The notes under the pieces were generated by a model, which had not been told where the DNA came from, did not search any database, and saw only the letters and a program-made list of their open reading frames with translations. A stretch of DNA of 64,000 bases, taken from assembly GCF_004116405.1 (NCBI RefSeq), contig NZ_SDIC01000005.1, positions 186,001 to 250,000 on the forward strand, in the 5' to 3' direction. How positions within the stretch are numbered: position 1 is the stretch's first letter; the number at the start of each line of letters is the position of its first letter. Source of the DNA: Halegenticoccus tardaugens. Lineage in GTDB: Archaea > Halobacteriota > Halobacteria > Halobacteriales > Haloferacaceae. Of this stretch, positions 54,576 to 63,066 are shown piece by piece. The position numbers and the translations under genes were made by a program.

Positions 54576-55008
54576 CCCTTCTTCGTCGACCTCGAACATG
54601 TATCTGATTCCTGATTGGGGCGGAAAACCGGATTCACTACACATCTGGTAAAAATAATTCCATCCCACTGATAATAATACGAATGCTCACCGCACGCGTC
54701 TCGAGGCCCTTCTCGAAAATCAACTATTGCTCGCGACTCCCCTCCTAAAATGTGGGTTATCCGATCGTATCTCCGATATATTCCAGGTGATGTTCCATTA
54801 TCGGGTCCCGATCGGAACGACACATGCGGCGTGTTTTTCTCACTTCCGGTGAAGAACGAGTATTCGGATACCGAGGTGTTTTTGGAACGTTCCCGGCGGT
54901 GATGGACTGATCGGCCGTCGGGCGACGCTCGTCGAGCCGTCGACCGTCTGGCTCGCGGCGTTCGATCGGCCCGAATGTTAATTCTCTCTCACGCTCCTCT
55001 TCAGAGGG
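54576..55008. other. intergenic region, nothing identified
   Basis: Only short frames occur on either strand. The segment 54620-54780 is relatively AT-rich and must contain the promoter of the SOUL gene on the minus strand. No RNA gene or repeat could be recognised. Confidence 0.4.
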
Positions 55009-55290
55009 ATGGCACTCGACTACCGCGTCGCTTACGCGAACCTCGACGCCGCCGCCGAATCGCTCGCGCACGACGACGACGAGCGCGCTCTCGCGTACGC
55101 GGCTGAGGCGCACACCGTCTTTCAGGACGCTCGTCCGTCCGACTCCCTCGCCGAGTTCGAGGCTGCGCTCGAAGCGCTCCGCGGCGCGATACACAGGCCG
55201 GCGACCGACGCGGAGCCGGAGCGGTTGGTAGAACGGATGCGGAACGCGGTTCTCTCTCACGAACGCGCGGACACGCGCTCGACTCGCTGA
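55009..55290 (+). CDS. small helical hypothetical protein
   Basis: A 93-residue acidic protein, almost wholly helical by composition: ALDYRVAYANLDAAAESLAH, then ERALAYAAEAHTVFQDARPS and EFEAALEALRGAI. It resembles a single helical bundle or a TPR-like pair. I do not recognise a family. It has protein-like codon usage and stands alone between intergenic regions. Confidence 0.6.
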   Translation: MALDYRVAYANLDAAAESLAHDDDERALAYAAEAHTVFQDARPSDSLAEFEAALEALRGAIHRPATDAEPERLVERMRNAVLSHERADTRSTR

Positions 55291-55821
55291 TTCGTCGGTT
55301 CGAAGGGGGAGAGGGAGTCGGGGGTGCCCGGAATGGGGGTGCCTCTGATTTCTTTTATCTCCGCGACGTTCGTCGGATTTTTCCCACCTATCCTCGGACA
55401 GGAATCAGTCGAACCGCAGTGGTTAAAAGCTTTTCGTTATGTTTCGACAAGCGTCCGGGAAAATTACTAGATCTGGAATCATATCCGGCTTTGTCTTCCG
55501 TATTAGAACTGTTTTTTACCGTTAAGATTCCGAGGACTCCCGTCGGTTCGGACGATCGACCCGCGTCCGATCACGTTCGTGGATACCTGCTGCGGTCTCG
55601 AACGAGTGCGTCGGCGCCGTGTCGTCGTTCCAAACGTAAGTTTTTGGACTCACCGTTCTTCGGACTCGTGTCTTTCTCCGAACAATCCAACGCGACCGAA
55701 CCGTTCGTCTTCGAGATGCACGCCCGTCTGACGTCCGCCGAGACGCCGCCCAGCGGGGAACCGCTTAACTGGTTTCAGCGCGTTCTTATGATCCGAGGCG
55801 TTCGCGAAGGAGGTGTGCGTT
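55291..55821. other. intergenic region with ribosome-binding site at its end
   Basis: The stretch is AT-richer than its neighbours around 55340-55540. A 136-codon plus-strand frame at 55419 has poor composition and no family features, so I leave it out. A strong Shine-Dalgarno-like aaggaggtg ends at 55815, six bases before the winged-helix gene, which is unusual among the mostly leaderless genes here. Confidence 0.45.
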
Positions 55822-56070
55822 ATGACTAGGGACGAAAACGAGCGACGGGAACGGCGAAGATCGAGCGAGCGAGTTGCCGACGAGGACGTCCTGAACGCGC
55901 TTCGCGCCGCGCCGTTTCCGACGGTGAACACGCGATATCTCGCGATCGAACTCGACCTCACTTACGACGCGACGGCTCGCCGCCTTCGGCGACTGCGCGA
56001 CGACGGACGCGTGGAGCGTCTCGAAATCGGCGATCGGCTCGTCCTCTGGTGGCTCCCGGACGAGGTGTGA
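55822..56070 (+). CDS. small winged-helix DNA-binding protein
   Basis: An 82-residue protein. After a charged leader (MTRDENERRERRRSSERVAD) the sequence EDVLNALRAAPFPTVNTRYL, AIELDLTYDATARRLRRLRD and DGRVERLEIGDRLVLWWLP is a classic winged helix with recognition helix YDATARRLRRL and wing. It is likely a transcription regulator. The start at 55822 is set by the aaggaggtg site just upstream; the earlier ATG at 55813 lies within that site. Confidence 0.75.
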   Translation: MTRDENERRERRRSSERVADEDVLNALRAAPFPTVNTRYLAIELDLTYDATARRLRRLRDDGRVERLEIGDRLVLWWLPDEV

Positions 56071-56131
56071 ACGCCCGCTCGGACGATCCGCCGCGACTCG
56101 CGTCGCGCGCACGGTCGCTTTCAGGATCGCG

Positions 56132-56566
56132 CTACCGGACGATGGTGACCGGAACGGGCGAACGGCGGGCGACCTTTTCGGCGACGCTCCCCAGCAGGAT
56201 GCGACTCGCGCCAGATCGCCCGTGGCTCCCGATGACGACTCGATCGACGTCGTTGTTCTCGGCGTAGCCGACGATCGCCCGGGCCGGCGAGCCGGTTTCC
56301 GAAGCGGTCGTCACCTTCACCCCGCGCTCCGTGGCCAGTTCGCGCGCTGTGGCGAACACCTCCTCGGCTTTCGCTTCCTGTTCTCTTCGAATCTCGTCGA
56401 AGTTGCTCAGCGTGGTTCCCTCCATCGCCCCGTACCCGTGAACCTCGGACGGGTCGAGAACGTGGATGACCGTGATCTCGCTTTCGGGGTGCGTCGCGAG
56501 CGCGTATTCGAGGGCTTCGCGGGACGGTTCTGACGCGTCCATCGGGACGAGAGTGCGGTCGCTCAT
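56132..56566 (-). CDS. universal stress protein, UspA family
   Basis: A 144-residue UspA-fold protein. TLVPMDASEPSREALEYALA at residues 5-24 is the first strand and helix, and VVIGSHGRSGASRILLGSVA followed by VPVTIVR is the ATP-binding G2xG9xG(S/T) motif (GSHGRSG-ASRILLGS) and last strand. Such proteins bind ATP and are abundant in haloarchaea, with unspecified stress roles. I start at 56566 (MSDRTLVPMD), because the ten codons upstream are not part of the domain. Confidence 0.9.
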   Translation of the reverse strand: MSDRTLVPMDASEPSREALEYALATHPESEITVIHVLDPSEVHGYGAMEGTTLSNFDEIRREQEAKAEEVFATARELATERGVKVTTASETGSPARAIVGYAENNDVDRVVIGSHGRSGASRILLGSVAEKVARRSPVPVTIVR

Positions 56567-56619
56567 GGCGTCGTCTTCTACGGGCGCGAGCCACAAATAC
56601 GGTCCGCTCGTCGGAACGT

Positions 56620-58083
56620 CTACTCGAGCGTCGCGGGTTCGATCCCGGCGTCGGCTTCGAGAATCGTGCGCGTCTCGCTGCGAGGGACCGAGAGGCTGAT
56701 CTCTTTCGTCCTGCCGTACCGACCCTTGCTGACGACGATCGCGTTAACGATTCCGAGCGCGTCGAGTTCTCCGATCAGATCGGTGACCCGGCGCTGGGTC
56801 AGCACGTTTGCGCCGATCGAGCCGCAGAGCACCTCGTACGCGTTGAACACCGCGCCGGTACTCGCCGTTCGGCCTCCCCGCCGCTCCAGCTCGATGACGG
56901 CGAGTAGGACGAGCTTCGACTGCGTCGGGAGCGTTCTCACGATCTCGTCGATCCGATCGAACTCGACTTTCTCCTGCGCCCGCCGCACGTGCTCCTGCGT
57001 CACGCCCTTTTCCGCCGACCGCTCGGCCAACTCGCCCGCCGCCCGAAGGAGATCCAGCGCCCGGCGGGCGTCTCCGTGCTCCTGGGCGGCGAGTGCCGCA
57101 CAGAGCGGCACGACCCCGTCCGCGACGACATCGGACTCGAACGCGACCGCTGCGCGCTGGTCGAGGATGTCCCGCAGCTGAGCCGCGTCGTACGGCGGGA
57201 ACACGATCTCCTCCTCGCCGAGGCTCGACTTCACCCGCGGGTCGAGAAAGTCCGTGAACGTCAGATCATTCGATATCCCAATGATGGACACGCAGGAGCG
57301 ACGCAGGTCTGCGTTCATCCGGGAGAGGTTGTACAGCGTGTCGTCGCCGCTTTTCTCGACGAGTTTGTCGATCTCGTCCAGGATGACGACGGCCACCCGG
57401 CGGAACCGGTCGATCGCCTCAAAGAACTCCCGGTAGACCCGATCCGTCGGCCACCCGGTCATCGGAACTCGCTCGATCCCCTCCCGCTCCCGTTTTAGCT
57501 CCGCGATCCGGGCGTCCACGTCCGCGATCGACTCGAAGCCGGCGTCGCTGACCGTCTCCGGGGATCGATTCGCCCGTTCGCACACCTCCTCGAGCGCATC
57601 GATTCGCTCACCGATCCGGCGGCGATTGTCCTCGATGAACGCGTTCGCGAGCCGGGCAAGAACTCGATACCGCGTGTCGACGACCTCGCAGTTGACGTAC
57701 TCGACCTCGCAGGACGCCTCCTCGTCCGTCGCCGTCTTCTGGAGTTCCCCACTGACGTACCGCGCGCTCGCCGTCTTTCCGGTCCCGGTCTTTCCGTACA
57801 CTAGTATGTTGGATGGCGTCTCGCCGCGGAGCGCTGAGACCAACACCGTCGCGATCGAGTTGATCTGAGCCGACCGGTGCGGGAGCCGTGACGGCGTGTA
57901 GGACGGGCGGAGCACCTCCTTCTGTGCGAAGATCGGCTGTTCGTCGAGGAGCGGATCGAACAGCTTCGGTTCCCGCGACGGTTCGTCGTTCGCCCCGGCC
58001 GGCCGCTCTCCGTCGTCCCTCGCTGACTGCCCTTCGTATCGTTTCGACAGCGTGCCGTTCCGCGGTGCGTTCTCGTGTGACAT
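56620..58083 (-). CDS. orc: Orc1/Cdc6-family replication initiator
   Basis: A 487-residue AAA+ protein of the archaeal Orc1/Cdc6 family that recognises origins and loads MCM. Walker A is GKTGTGKT near residue 96, Walker B VVILDEIDK near 229, and sensor 1 IIGISND near 257. The lid carries QEHGDARRALDLLR near 330. The C-terminal 100 residues form the winged helix (TGAVFNAYEVLCG, LTQRRVTDLIGELDALGIV). The insert near residues 140-200 is long and charged. Haloarchaea have many orc paralogues, and not all sit at active origins. I found no convincing origin recognition boxes upstream at 58084-58285. Confidence 0.92.
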   Translation of the reverse strand: MSHENAPRNGTLSKRYEGQSARDDGERPAGANDEPSREPKLFDPLLDEQPIFAQKEVLRPSYTPSRLPHRSAQINSIATVLVSALRGETPSNILVYGKTGTGKTASARYVSGELQKTATDEEASCEVEYVNCEVVDTRYRVLARLANAFIEDNRRRIGERIDALEEVCERANRSPETVSDAGFESIADVDARIAELKREREGIERVPMTGWPTDRVYREFFEAIDRFRRVAVVILDEIDKLVEKSGDDTLYNLSRMNADLRRSCVSIIGISNDLTFTDFLDPRVKSSLGEEEIVFPPYDAAQLRDILDQRAAVAFESDVVADGVVPLCAALAAQEHGDARRALDLLRAAGELAERSAEKGVTQEHVRRAQEKVEFDRIDEIVRTLPTQSKLVLLAVIELERRGGRTASTGAVFNAYEVLCGSIGANVLTQRRVTDLIGELDALGIVNAIVVSKGRYGRTKEISLSVPRSETRTILEADAGIEPATLE

Positions 58084-58285
58084 GTGTCGTGCTCCGACTG
58101 CTACGCTCGCCGCGCGGGAGCCCGGGACGACTCCCCGCCGTCGATCGCCGGCGGGCGCGTACCGGATAGACGTTGCGGACGCCCACGTTTAGTTAATCGT
58201 TGCTTGCCCTATGAACCCCGCCGAGCGACGTGCCCGAAGCCGGCCGATTCGCCGCCGATCAGCCGTCTCGTGCGATCGTGCGGAT

Positions 58286-58465
58286 TCAAGCCGTTTGGGG
58301 GCTGAGAAATTCCTGATACGATCTGTAACACGGTTTGCAGAGGAGTTCCAGCCGATCGAGCGGCTCGTAACCGAGGTCCGCGCTCTCGATACGAAGCCAG
58401 ACGTGCGGCTCTCCGTCAGCGAGTTCGCGTCGACACCGCGAACAGCGGGTCCGTTCTTCGACCAT
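58286..58465 (-). CDS. small zinc-ribbon protein
   Basis: A 59-residue protein with two CxxC pairs, RCSRCRREL near residue 6 and LCKPCYRSY near 44, the spacing of a small zinc ribbon. It begins MVEERTRCSRC; nine extra in-frame residues upstream are possible. Proteins of this type in haloarchaea are very common, and their partners are unknown. It sits alone, upstream of orc on the same strand. Confidence 0.7.
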   Translation of the reverse strand: MVEERTRCSRCRRELADGEPHVWLRIESADLGYEPLDRLELLCKPCYRSYQEFLSPQTA

Positions 58466-58555
58466 ACCACGTGGTGTGCTTCCAGTACCCATAGATGTTA
58501 CTGTCGAGTTCGATTGAGAGAGGGTGCGAGGCGTCGTCCGAAGGTACGACTTGCG

Positions 58556-58885
58556 TCAGCGGAAGGTGTCGAGCCGGCCGATCGCCCTCTCGTCGAGTTC
58601 TCTGACGACCGACGGCGGGAGCGACGATTTGAATTCGACGAGGTTGTCGATGGCGAGGCGGAAGGCCTCCTCCTGTTCCGCTTCGGTCCCCGACTGGAGC
58701 GCGTCGTCGATCGCGAGCGCTTCGTCGCGGAAGGCGTCGGCCGCGTCTGCGTAGTGTCGCGCGCGGGGCGGATCGGTGTGCTCCGCTACCGCCGTCGCGA
58801 TCGACGAGAGCGTCTCGACGTTCGAACGGAGGATTTTCAACCGCGTTCGAACCGGGAGTTCCCGGTCGTCGGTTCCCTCCCTCAT
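58556..58885 (-). CDS. small helical hypothetical protein
   Basis: A 109-residue acidic, helical protein, with RLKILRSNVETLSSIATAVA near residue 15 and ARHYADAADAFRDEALAIDD near 42, ending RELDERAIGRLDTFR. It has the composition of a real haloarchaeal protein. It bears a loose likeness to the helical protein at 55009-55290, but I would not claim homology. Function unknown. Confidence 0.65.
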   Translation of the reverse strand: MREGTDDRELPVRTRLKILRSNVETLSSIATAVAEHTDPPRARHYADAADAFRDEALAIDDALQSGTEAEQEEAFRLAIDNLVEFKSSLPPSVVRELDERAIGRLDTFR

Positions 58886-58949
58886 AGCTCGTACCTCTGC
58901 GGTCCACGACTAAAGTCATTAACGTGTCGGCGCGCTCGTTCCGTCCCGG

Positions 58950-59177
58950 TTACTCTTCGATCTCATCGAGTCGTCGCTGGACGGCGTCCAGCTCCGCTCG
59001 TAACTCTTCGACGTGCGTTTCCAACCCTTCTCGATCGTCTATCCCGTGGACGTCCCGCTCTAATCGCCGCACCCGCGTCGCCAACGAAGGCGGCGCTTCG
59101 AGGTTCTCCGGCTCGTTGCCGGTGACTTTCTGTTCGATCAGCTGGACGCGCCGTTTGAGACGTTCAATGTCCTTCAT
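58950..59177 (-). CDS. small coiled-coil protein
   Basis: A 75-residue protein with two heptad-rich segments: IERLKRRVQLIEQKVTGNE at residues 4-22 and VEELRAELDAVQRRLDEIEE at the end, separated by a Pro-containing hinge. A short coiled coil that probably dimerises. No family name can be given. It lies 64 bases from the helical protein gene on the same strand, possibly co-transcribed with it. Confidence 0.65.
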   Translation of the reverse strand: MKDIERLKRRVQLIEQKVTGNEPENLEAPPSLATRVRRLERDVHGIDDREGLETHVEELRAELDAVQRRLDEIEE

Positions 59178-59390
59178 GGACCTCTATGTTCGGCACGGAA
59201 CCCGTTGTAGCCTTTCATCGGTCGCGCTTCGACACCGTCTCGACGCGCATCGTGTCTCAGAACCCCCTCGGAGGGGGAAAGGACCGACCGCGCCACGATC
59301 GCGTCGTCCGTCTAGTACGCTGATATCCCCGCCGAAACTGACAGTTGCCCAATAATTTATCCCGTCCCGCGACCCACCGTGTTAGCTGAG

Positions 59391-61859
59391 ATGGATGGAG
59401 AAACCCGTGGGGGGTCCACCCCACGGAGGCGGGGTGGACAGCCCAGTCGTCGGAAGGTTCTGAAGCGGGTAATCGCGGTGAGTGCCGGCGCGTCGGCCGT
59501 CGCCGGACACACCCGCGCGTCGAAGGGACTGATCCCGTGGCGGCGCGTTCGCGAGTCCCATCTGACTCCCGTCTCGGCGCTTCCGGACGGCGTCACCCGC
59601 GCATGGATCGGACCGCACTTCTGGAGCAACCGCTTGCAGGATTGGCGGTTGCGCGCCGGCAGGATCGAGTGCCTTCGCGGCGATGCGGGCTACGAGATTC
59701 GGACGGTGAGCGTGCTGACCCGAACGATCGTGGCCGGGCGGCTGCCGGGACACCTCCGCGTTACGACCGGGCTCGCGGGCGAGGCAGAGCGCGGCGGATT
59801 CTGCGGATTTCTCGTCGGCGTCGGAGGGCCTGATCTGGACTACCGCGCGGCAGCACTGGCGCAGCACGGATCCGGTGAGGGTGGCGGATTCCTGTGTACG
59901 TTCGACCGGAGCGGACGACTCTGGTTTCGCGAGCACACGAGCGAATCGGAACCGCTCGAATTCAAAGCGCTCCCCGCGCGAGTGCGGTACCCGTCCGGCG
60001 GTCCGATCCGTCCGGCGGCCGACGACCGTCTCGACCTCGCTCTCGATCTCCTCCCCCAGCTGGACGGTCGATTCGAGGTTCGGCTGACGGTTCGAGACGA
60101 GCCGACCGGCGAACTTCTCGGCGCGGCGGTCCGCTGCGACGTCCCGGAGGCGGAGCTGACGGGCGGGATCGCCCTCGTCTCGTCGCCGCCGCCCCGAAAG
60201 CCCGGCGCTCGCTGGTGGTTCCGGGATCTCCGAACGGGGGGCGAGAAGGTCGCGTCCTTCCCGGACCGGACCTTCGGCCCGATCGCCGGGACTCTGTACA
60301 CCGTGGACGGGAACTCGCTCCGCCTCTCGGCGCAACTCCTGCCCGTCGACGAGGGCGACGTCCGGATCCTCCGTCTCGACTATCGACCGGCCGGGTCGAC
60401 CGATCGGTGGCGACGCGGCCCGACGGCCGATCTCGAACCCGGATACACAGCCCTGTTCACCCTCGACGACTGGGACTCGACGCGCGCGTGGGACTACCGC
60501 GTCGTCTACCGCTCGCGAACCGCCGGTCCGGTCGCCTATCATGGGCGGGTCCAGCGAGATCCGGCGAACGAGGGCGAGTTCACCGTCGGGCTGTTCAGCT
60601 GTACCGCACCGACGGCGCGGGGGCTAGAGGCCGGACGGTTCGACCTGGGGACGGCGTCGCACGAACGGTTGGGCCGGTACACGCAGGAGAACCTCTACTT
60701 CCCGTATCCGGAACTCGTCGGAAACGCTCGCAGACAGCGCCCCGACCTGCTCGTGTTCGCCGGCGATCAGCTCTACCAGAACAACCCGACCAGAATCGAA
60801 GGCCGCGAGAATCCGACGCTCGATTACCTGTACAAGTGGTACCTCTGGGTCTGGGCGTTTCGACCGCTGACCCGAGACACGCCAACCGTCGTTCTCGTCG
60901 ACGACCACGACGTCTACCAACAGAACCTGTGGGGCGAACGTGGCGAGAACGCGCCGCGAAACGTCTCCCGGGCGGGCGGATACGTCGGCACCGCCGCGTT
61001 CGTCAATCTCGTCCAGCGGACGCAGTGCGCCCACGATCCGGCTCCGTACGACCCCACGCCGGTCGAGCGCGGGATCGATGTCTACTACTCGTCGTTTCGC
61101 TACGGCGGGGTCGACTTCGCCCTTCTCGAAGATCGGAAGTTCAAATCGAGTCCGCGAGCGGGCGAGTCGGCGCGGGGCGAGGAGCGGGACGAGGAGCGAG
61201 ACGCGCTGCTCGGACGACGGCAGAAGCGGTTCCTCCACGAGTGGACCAACGGCCTCGACGACGACGCGGTGCCGATCTGTCTCAGCCAGTGTCTCTACGC
61301 GTGCGTCGAGACGACGGCGGACGGGTCGCCGGCGACGGACCGCGACTCGAACGGCTATCCACCAGCGGGGCGCGACGACGCGATCCGACGCTTCCGGGAC
61401 GCGGGCGCGCTGGTTCTCTCCGGTGATCGCCACCTCGCGACGCTCGTCCGCCACCGCGTCGACGGACACCCGGCCGGCGTCCTCGAATTCAGCGGCCCGG
61501 CGAGCGCGTCGCTGTACCAGCGCTGGTTCGAACCGGACGGACGAGGGGACGATCTCGGCGACGCGGACCCAGTGGACTTCACCGACGCGTTTGGAAACGA
61601 GGTGCGAGTCCTCGCAGCCGCGAACCCGAAAGTCGCGCTCGACGCCTACCGCGGGCGACGAGCGGGGAGCGGCCGGACGATTCGGGACCGACGCCTGAAA
61701 CGAGAGGGGTACGGCGTGGTCCGAGTCGATCACGAAAACCGACGGTGTCGGCTCGAATGCTGGCCCTGGGACGAAGATCCCACAGAGAGCGCCGCTCGGC
61801 AGTTCGACGGGTGGCCCCACGAGTTCTCCCTCGGCGAGCTCGGCCCCGCTTGGGAGTAA
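59391..61859 (+). CDS. PhoD-like Tat-exported metallophosphatase
   Basis: An 822-residue exported protein. The Tat signal PSRRKVLKRVIAVSAGASAV lies at residues 18-37. Residues about 60-290 look like a concanavalin-type beta-sandwich. The C-terminal half is a PhoD-type phosphatase/phosphodiesterase: metal ligands in LVFAGDQLYQNNP near 452, VVLVDDHDVYQQNLWGERGE near 500 and LVLSGDRHLATLVRH near 675. It would hydrolyse phosphomono- or diesters outside the cell. The in-frame ATG four codons earlier is an alternative start. The neighbouring genes do not form an operon with it. Confidence 0.88.
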   Translation: MDGETRGGSTPRRRGGQPSRRKVLKRVIAVSAGASAVAGHTRASKGLIPWRRVRESHLTPVSALPDGVTRAWIGPHFWSNRLQDWRLRAGRIECLRGDAGYEIRTVSVLTRTIVAGRLPGHLRVTTGLAGEAERGGFCGFLVGVGGPDLDYRAAALAQHGSGEGGGFLCTFDRSGRLWFREHTSESEPLEFKALPARVRYPSGGPIRPAADDRLDLALDLLPQLDGRFEVRLTVRDEPTGELLGAAVRCDVPEAELTGGIALVSSPPPRKPGARWWFRDLRTGGEKVASFPDRTFGPIAGTLYTVDGNSLRLSAQLLPVDEGDVRILRLDYRPAGSTDRWRRGPTADLEPGYTALFTLDDWDSTRAWDYRVVYRSRTAGPVAYHGRVQRDPANEGEFTVGLFSCTAPTARGLEAGRFDLGTASHERLGRYTQENLYFPYPELVGNARRQRPDLLVFAGDQLYQNNPTRIEGRENPTLDYLYKWYLWVWAFRPLTRDTPTVVLVDDHDVYQQNLWGERGENAPRNVSRAGGYVGTAAFVNLVQRTQCAHDPAPYDPTPVERGIDVYYSSFRYGGVDFALLEDRKFKSSPRAGESARGEERDEERDALLGRRQKRFLHEWTNGLDDDAVPICLSQCLYACVETTADGSPATDRDSNGYPPAGRDDAIRRFRDAGALVLSGDRHLATLVRHRVDGHPAGVLEFSGPASASLYQRWFEPDGRGDDLGDADPVDFTDAFGNEVRVLAAANPKVALDAYRGRRAGSGRTIRDRRLKREGYGVVRVDHENRRCRLECWPWDEDPTESAARQFDGWPHEFSLGELGPAWE

Positions 61860-61894
61860 TACGAACTGTTCGTATTATACGGATAATTCGTATA
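61858..61894. repeat. two adjacent AT-rich palindromes after the phoD-like gene
   Basis: The first palindrome, aatacgaa and ttcgtatt around ctg, spans 61858-61876 and begins in the stop codon. The second, atacgga and ttcgtat around taa/a, follows directly to 61894 with one mismatch. Both have the core atacg-n-cgtat. They lie between convergent genes, so they could act as a terminator or as a tandem protein-binding site. Confidence 0.5.
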
Positions 61895-61935
61895 ATGCAT
61901 CAGGTTCACCCCCGGTTTGATACGCGCGAGCGAAG

Positions 61936-62324
61936 CTACTTCGCGGCCGGTCTCGCGCGGCTCGCGGCGGTGCTATTCTTGATGGTGCTGCCAAGCGCGC
62001 CGCCGACGGCGCCGGGGATCGCATACTCCACGAGGAGAACCGCGAAGAGCGCCGCGAGCCCGAGTCCGAGGATCCCTGACACGAGCGTTCCGAGCAGCAC
62101 GAGGACTGCGCCCACGACCAGCACGCCGATGATCGTCGCCAGCGCACCATGCACGGCTCCGCTCGTCATCTTCCTGCCGTCGACGTAGCCGGCGACGACG
62201 CCGGTCAGTCCCGCTCCCACGATGGGAAGCATGAGGTCCGTGAGAGGGACGGTCGAACCGCTCAGGACCCGATGATCAGCGTGGTGAGGAACCCATATCC
62301 GATTGCTCGCCAGTTGATTTCCAT
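61936..62324 (-). pseudogene. DUF5518-like membrane protein gene with a frameshift
   Basis: From 62324 the frame reads MEINWRAIGYGFLTTLIIGS and stops. In the neighbouring frame the sequence continues VLSGSTVPLTDLMLPIVGAG and LTGVVAGYVDGRKMTSGAVH, then ATIIGVLVVGAVLVLLGTLV. Together these give a normal small membrane protein of the DUF5518 type common in haloarchaea. A one-base loss near 62270 breaks the frame. It is either a recent mutation or a sequencing error; initiation at the internal ATG 62232 could still give the last 98 residues. Confidence 0.7.
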
Positions 62325-62791
62325 GGTCGACGGGATACTACGTGTTCTCACAGTATGAATTCTCGTCAAATAATTAATGACTACCCGGTTTCCGTGGCAG
62401 CCGATGAGTCGAGCTTCGGTGTTCACCTCGCACTTGACGCTCTTCACCCTGTCCGGAGGTCGGGGTTCGACCGGTTCAGCTTCCGATCCGAGAAAGACGT
62501 TCCATCATTCCACTTCGTCTATAACGAAATATTTTCTCTCGGAGTATATGTCCGACAGTCGATATCTGATGCGCCGGCATGTTCTCTCATTCGCCGACTG
62601 TAAAAAAGATGGCAGTTTATCGTCCGACGGAAGTCAGGCATCAAGGCGCTCACGCCACCTATTAGGATGCACTGCTAACGTTATGACATGAGACGCTGGA
62701 CGCTTCGACCTCCCCCCGCCCCAGAGTCTGATGCGGAACTATCCCCCGTCGACGACGTGACGGACGTGCCTTTCCGATCGTCGCGGGCGAA
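62325..62791. other. intergenic region, nothing identified
   Basis: The region is comparatively AT-rich near 62340-62400 and 62500-62560. Short frames occur, such as one on the plus strand from 62688, but their composition is poor. I see no RNA gene or repeat. The promoter of the DUF5518-like gene must lie in the first 60 bases. Confidence 0.4.
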
Positions 62792-63028
62792 ATGGATCGC
62801 TTCGGCCAACTCGCCAGGATCGCCGGCGTCGTCTCAGCGTTCCGGCGAGGGTCGCGCCGTCGACTGGGGGTGGCCACGGTGACCCATGAGCCAGATGGGT
62901 TTCGCATCGTCCGAACGCTCACGAGCGAACGCGACGCGCACGACCTTGGCGAGGAAGTCGCGCGCGCGGTCGAAAACTCGTTCGCTGAGGGGGACGTTCT
63001 TCGCGTCGACGTTCGAAAGATCGGATGA
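62792..63028 (+). CDS. small hypothetical protein
   Basis: A frame of 78 codons. The first 25 are basic and may not be translated. From about residue 27 the sequence VATVTHEPDGFRIVRTLTSE, then DAHDLGEEVARAVENSFAEG and DVLRVDVRKIG is acidic and protein-like. A GTG start near 62870 would give a 52-residue protein. No family recognised. Confidence 0.45.
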   Translation: MDRFGQLARIAGVVSAFRRGSRRRLGVATVTHEPDGFRIVRTLTSERDAHDLGEEVARAVENSFAEGDVLRVDVRKIG

Positions 63029-63066
63029 GCGGGCGCTTTCGAACCCGCGGCGGGCTGCGGACCCGA

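Noticed and set aside
55419..55829. Plus-strand frame of 136 codons before the winged-helix gene
   Set aside because: Its composition is not haloarchaeal-like, its end overlaps the clear ribosome-binding site and start of the next gene, and an equally long frame lies on the other strand.
58084..58285. Origin recognition boxes upstream of the Orc1/Cdc6 gene
   Set aside because: I looked for paired repeats with a G-rich end and found none that I could defend in this short GC-rich interval.
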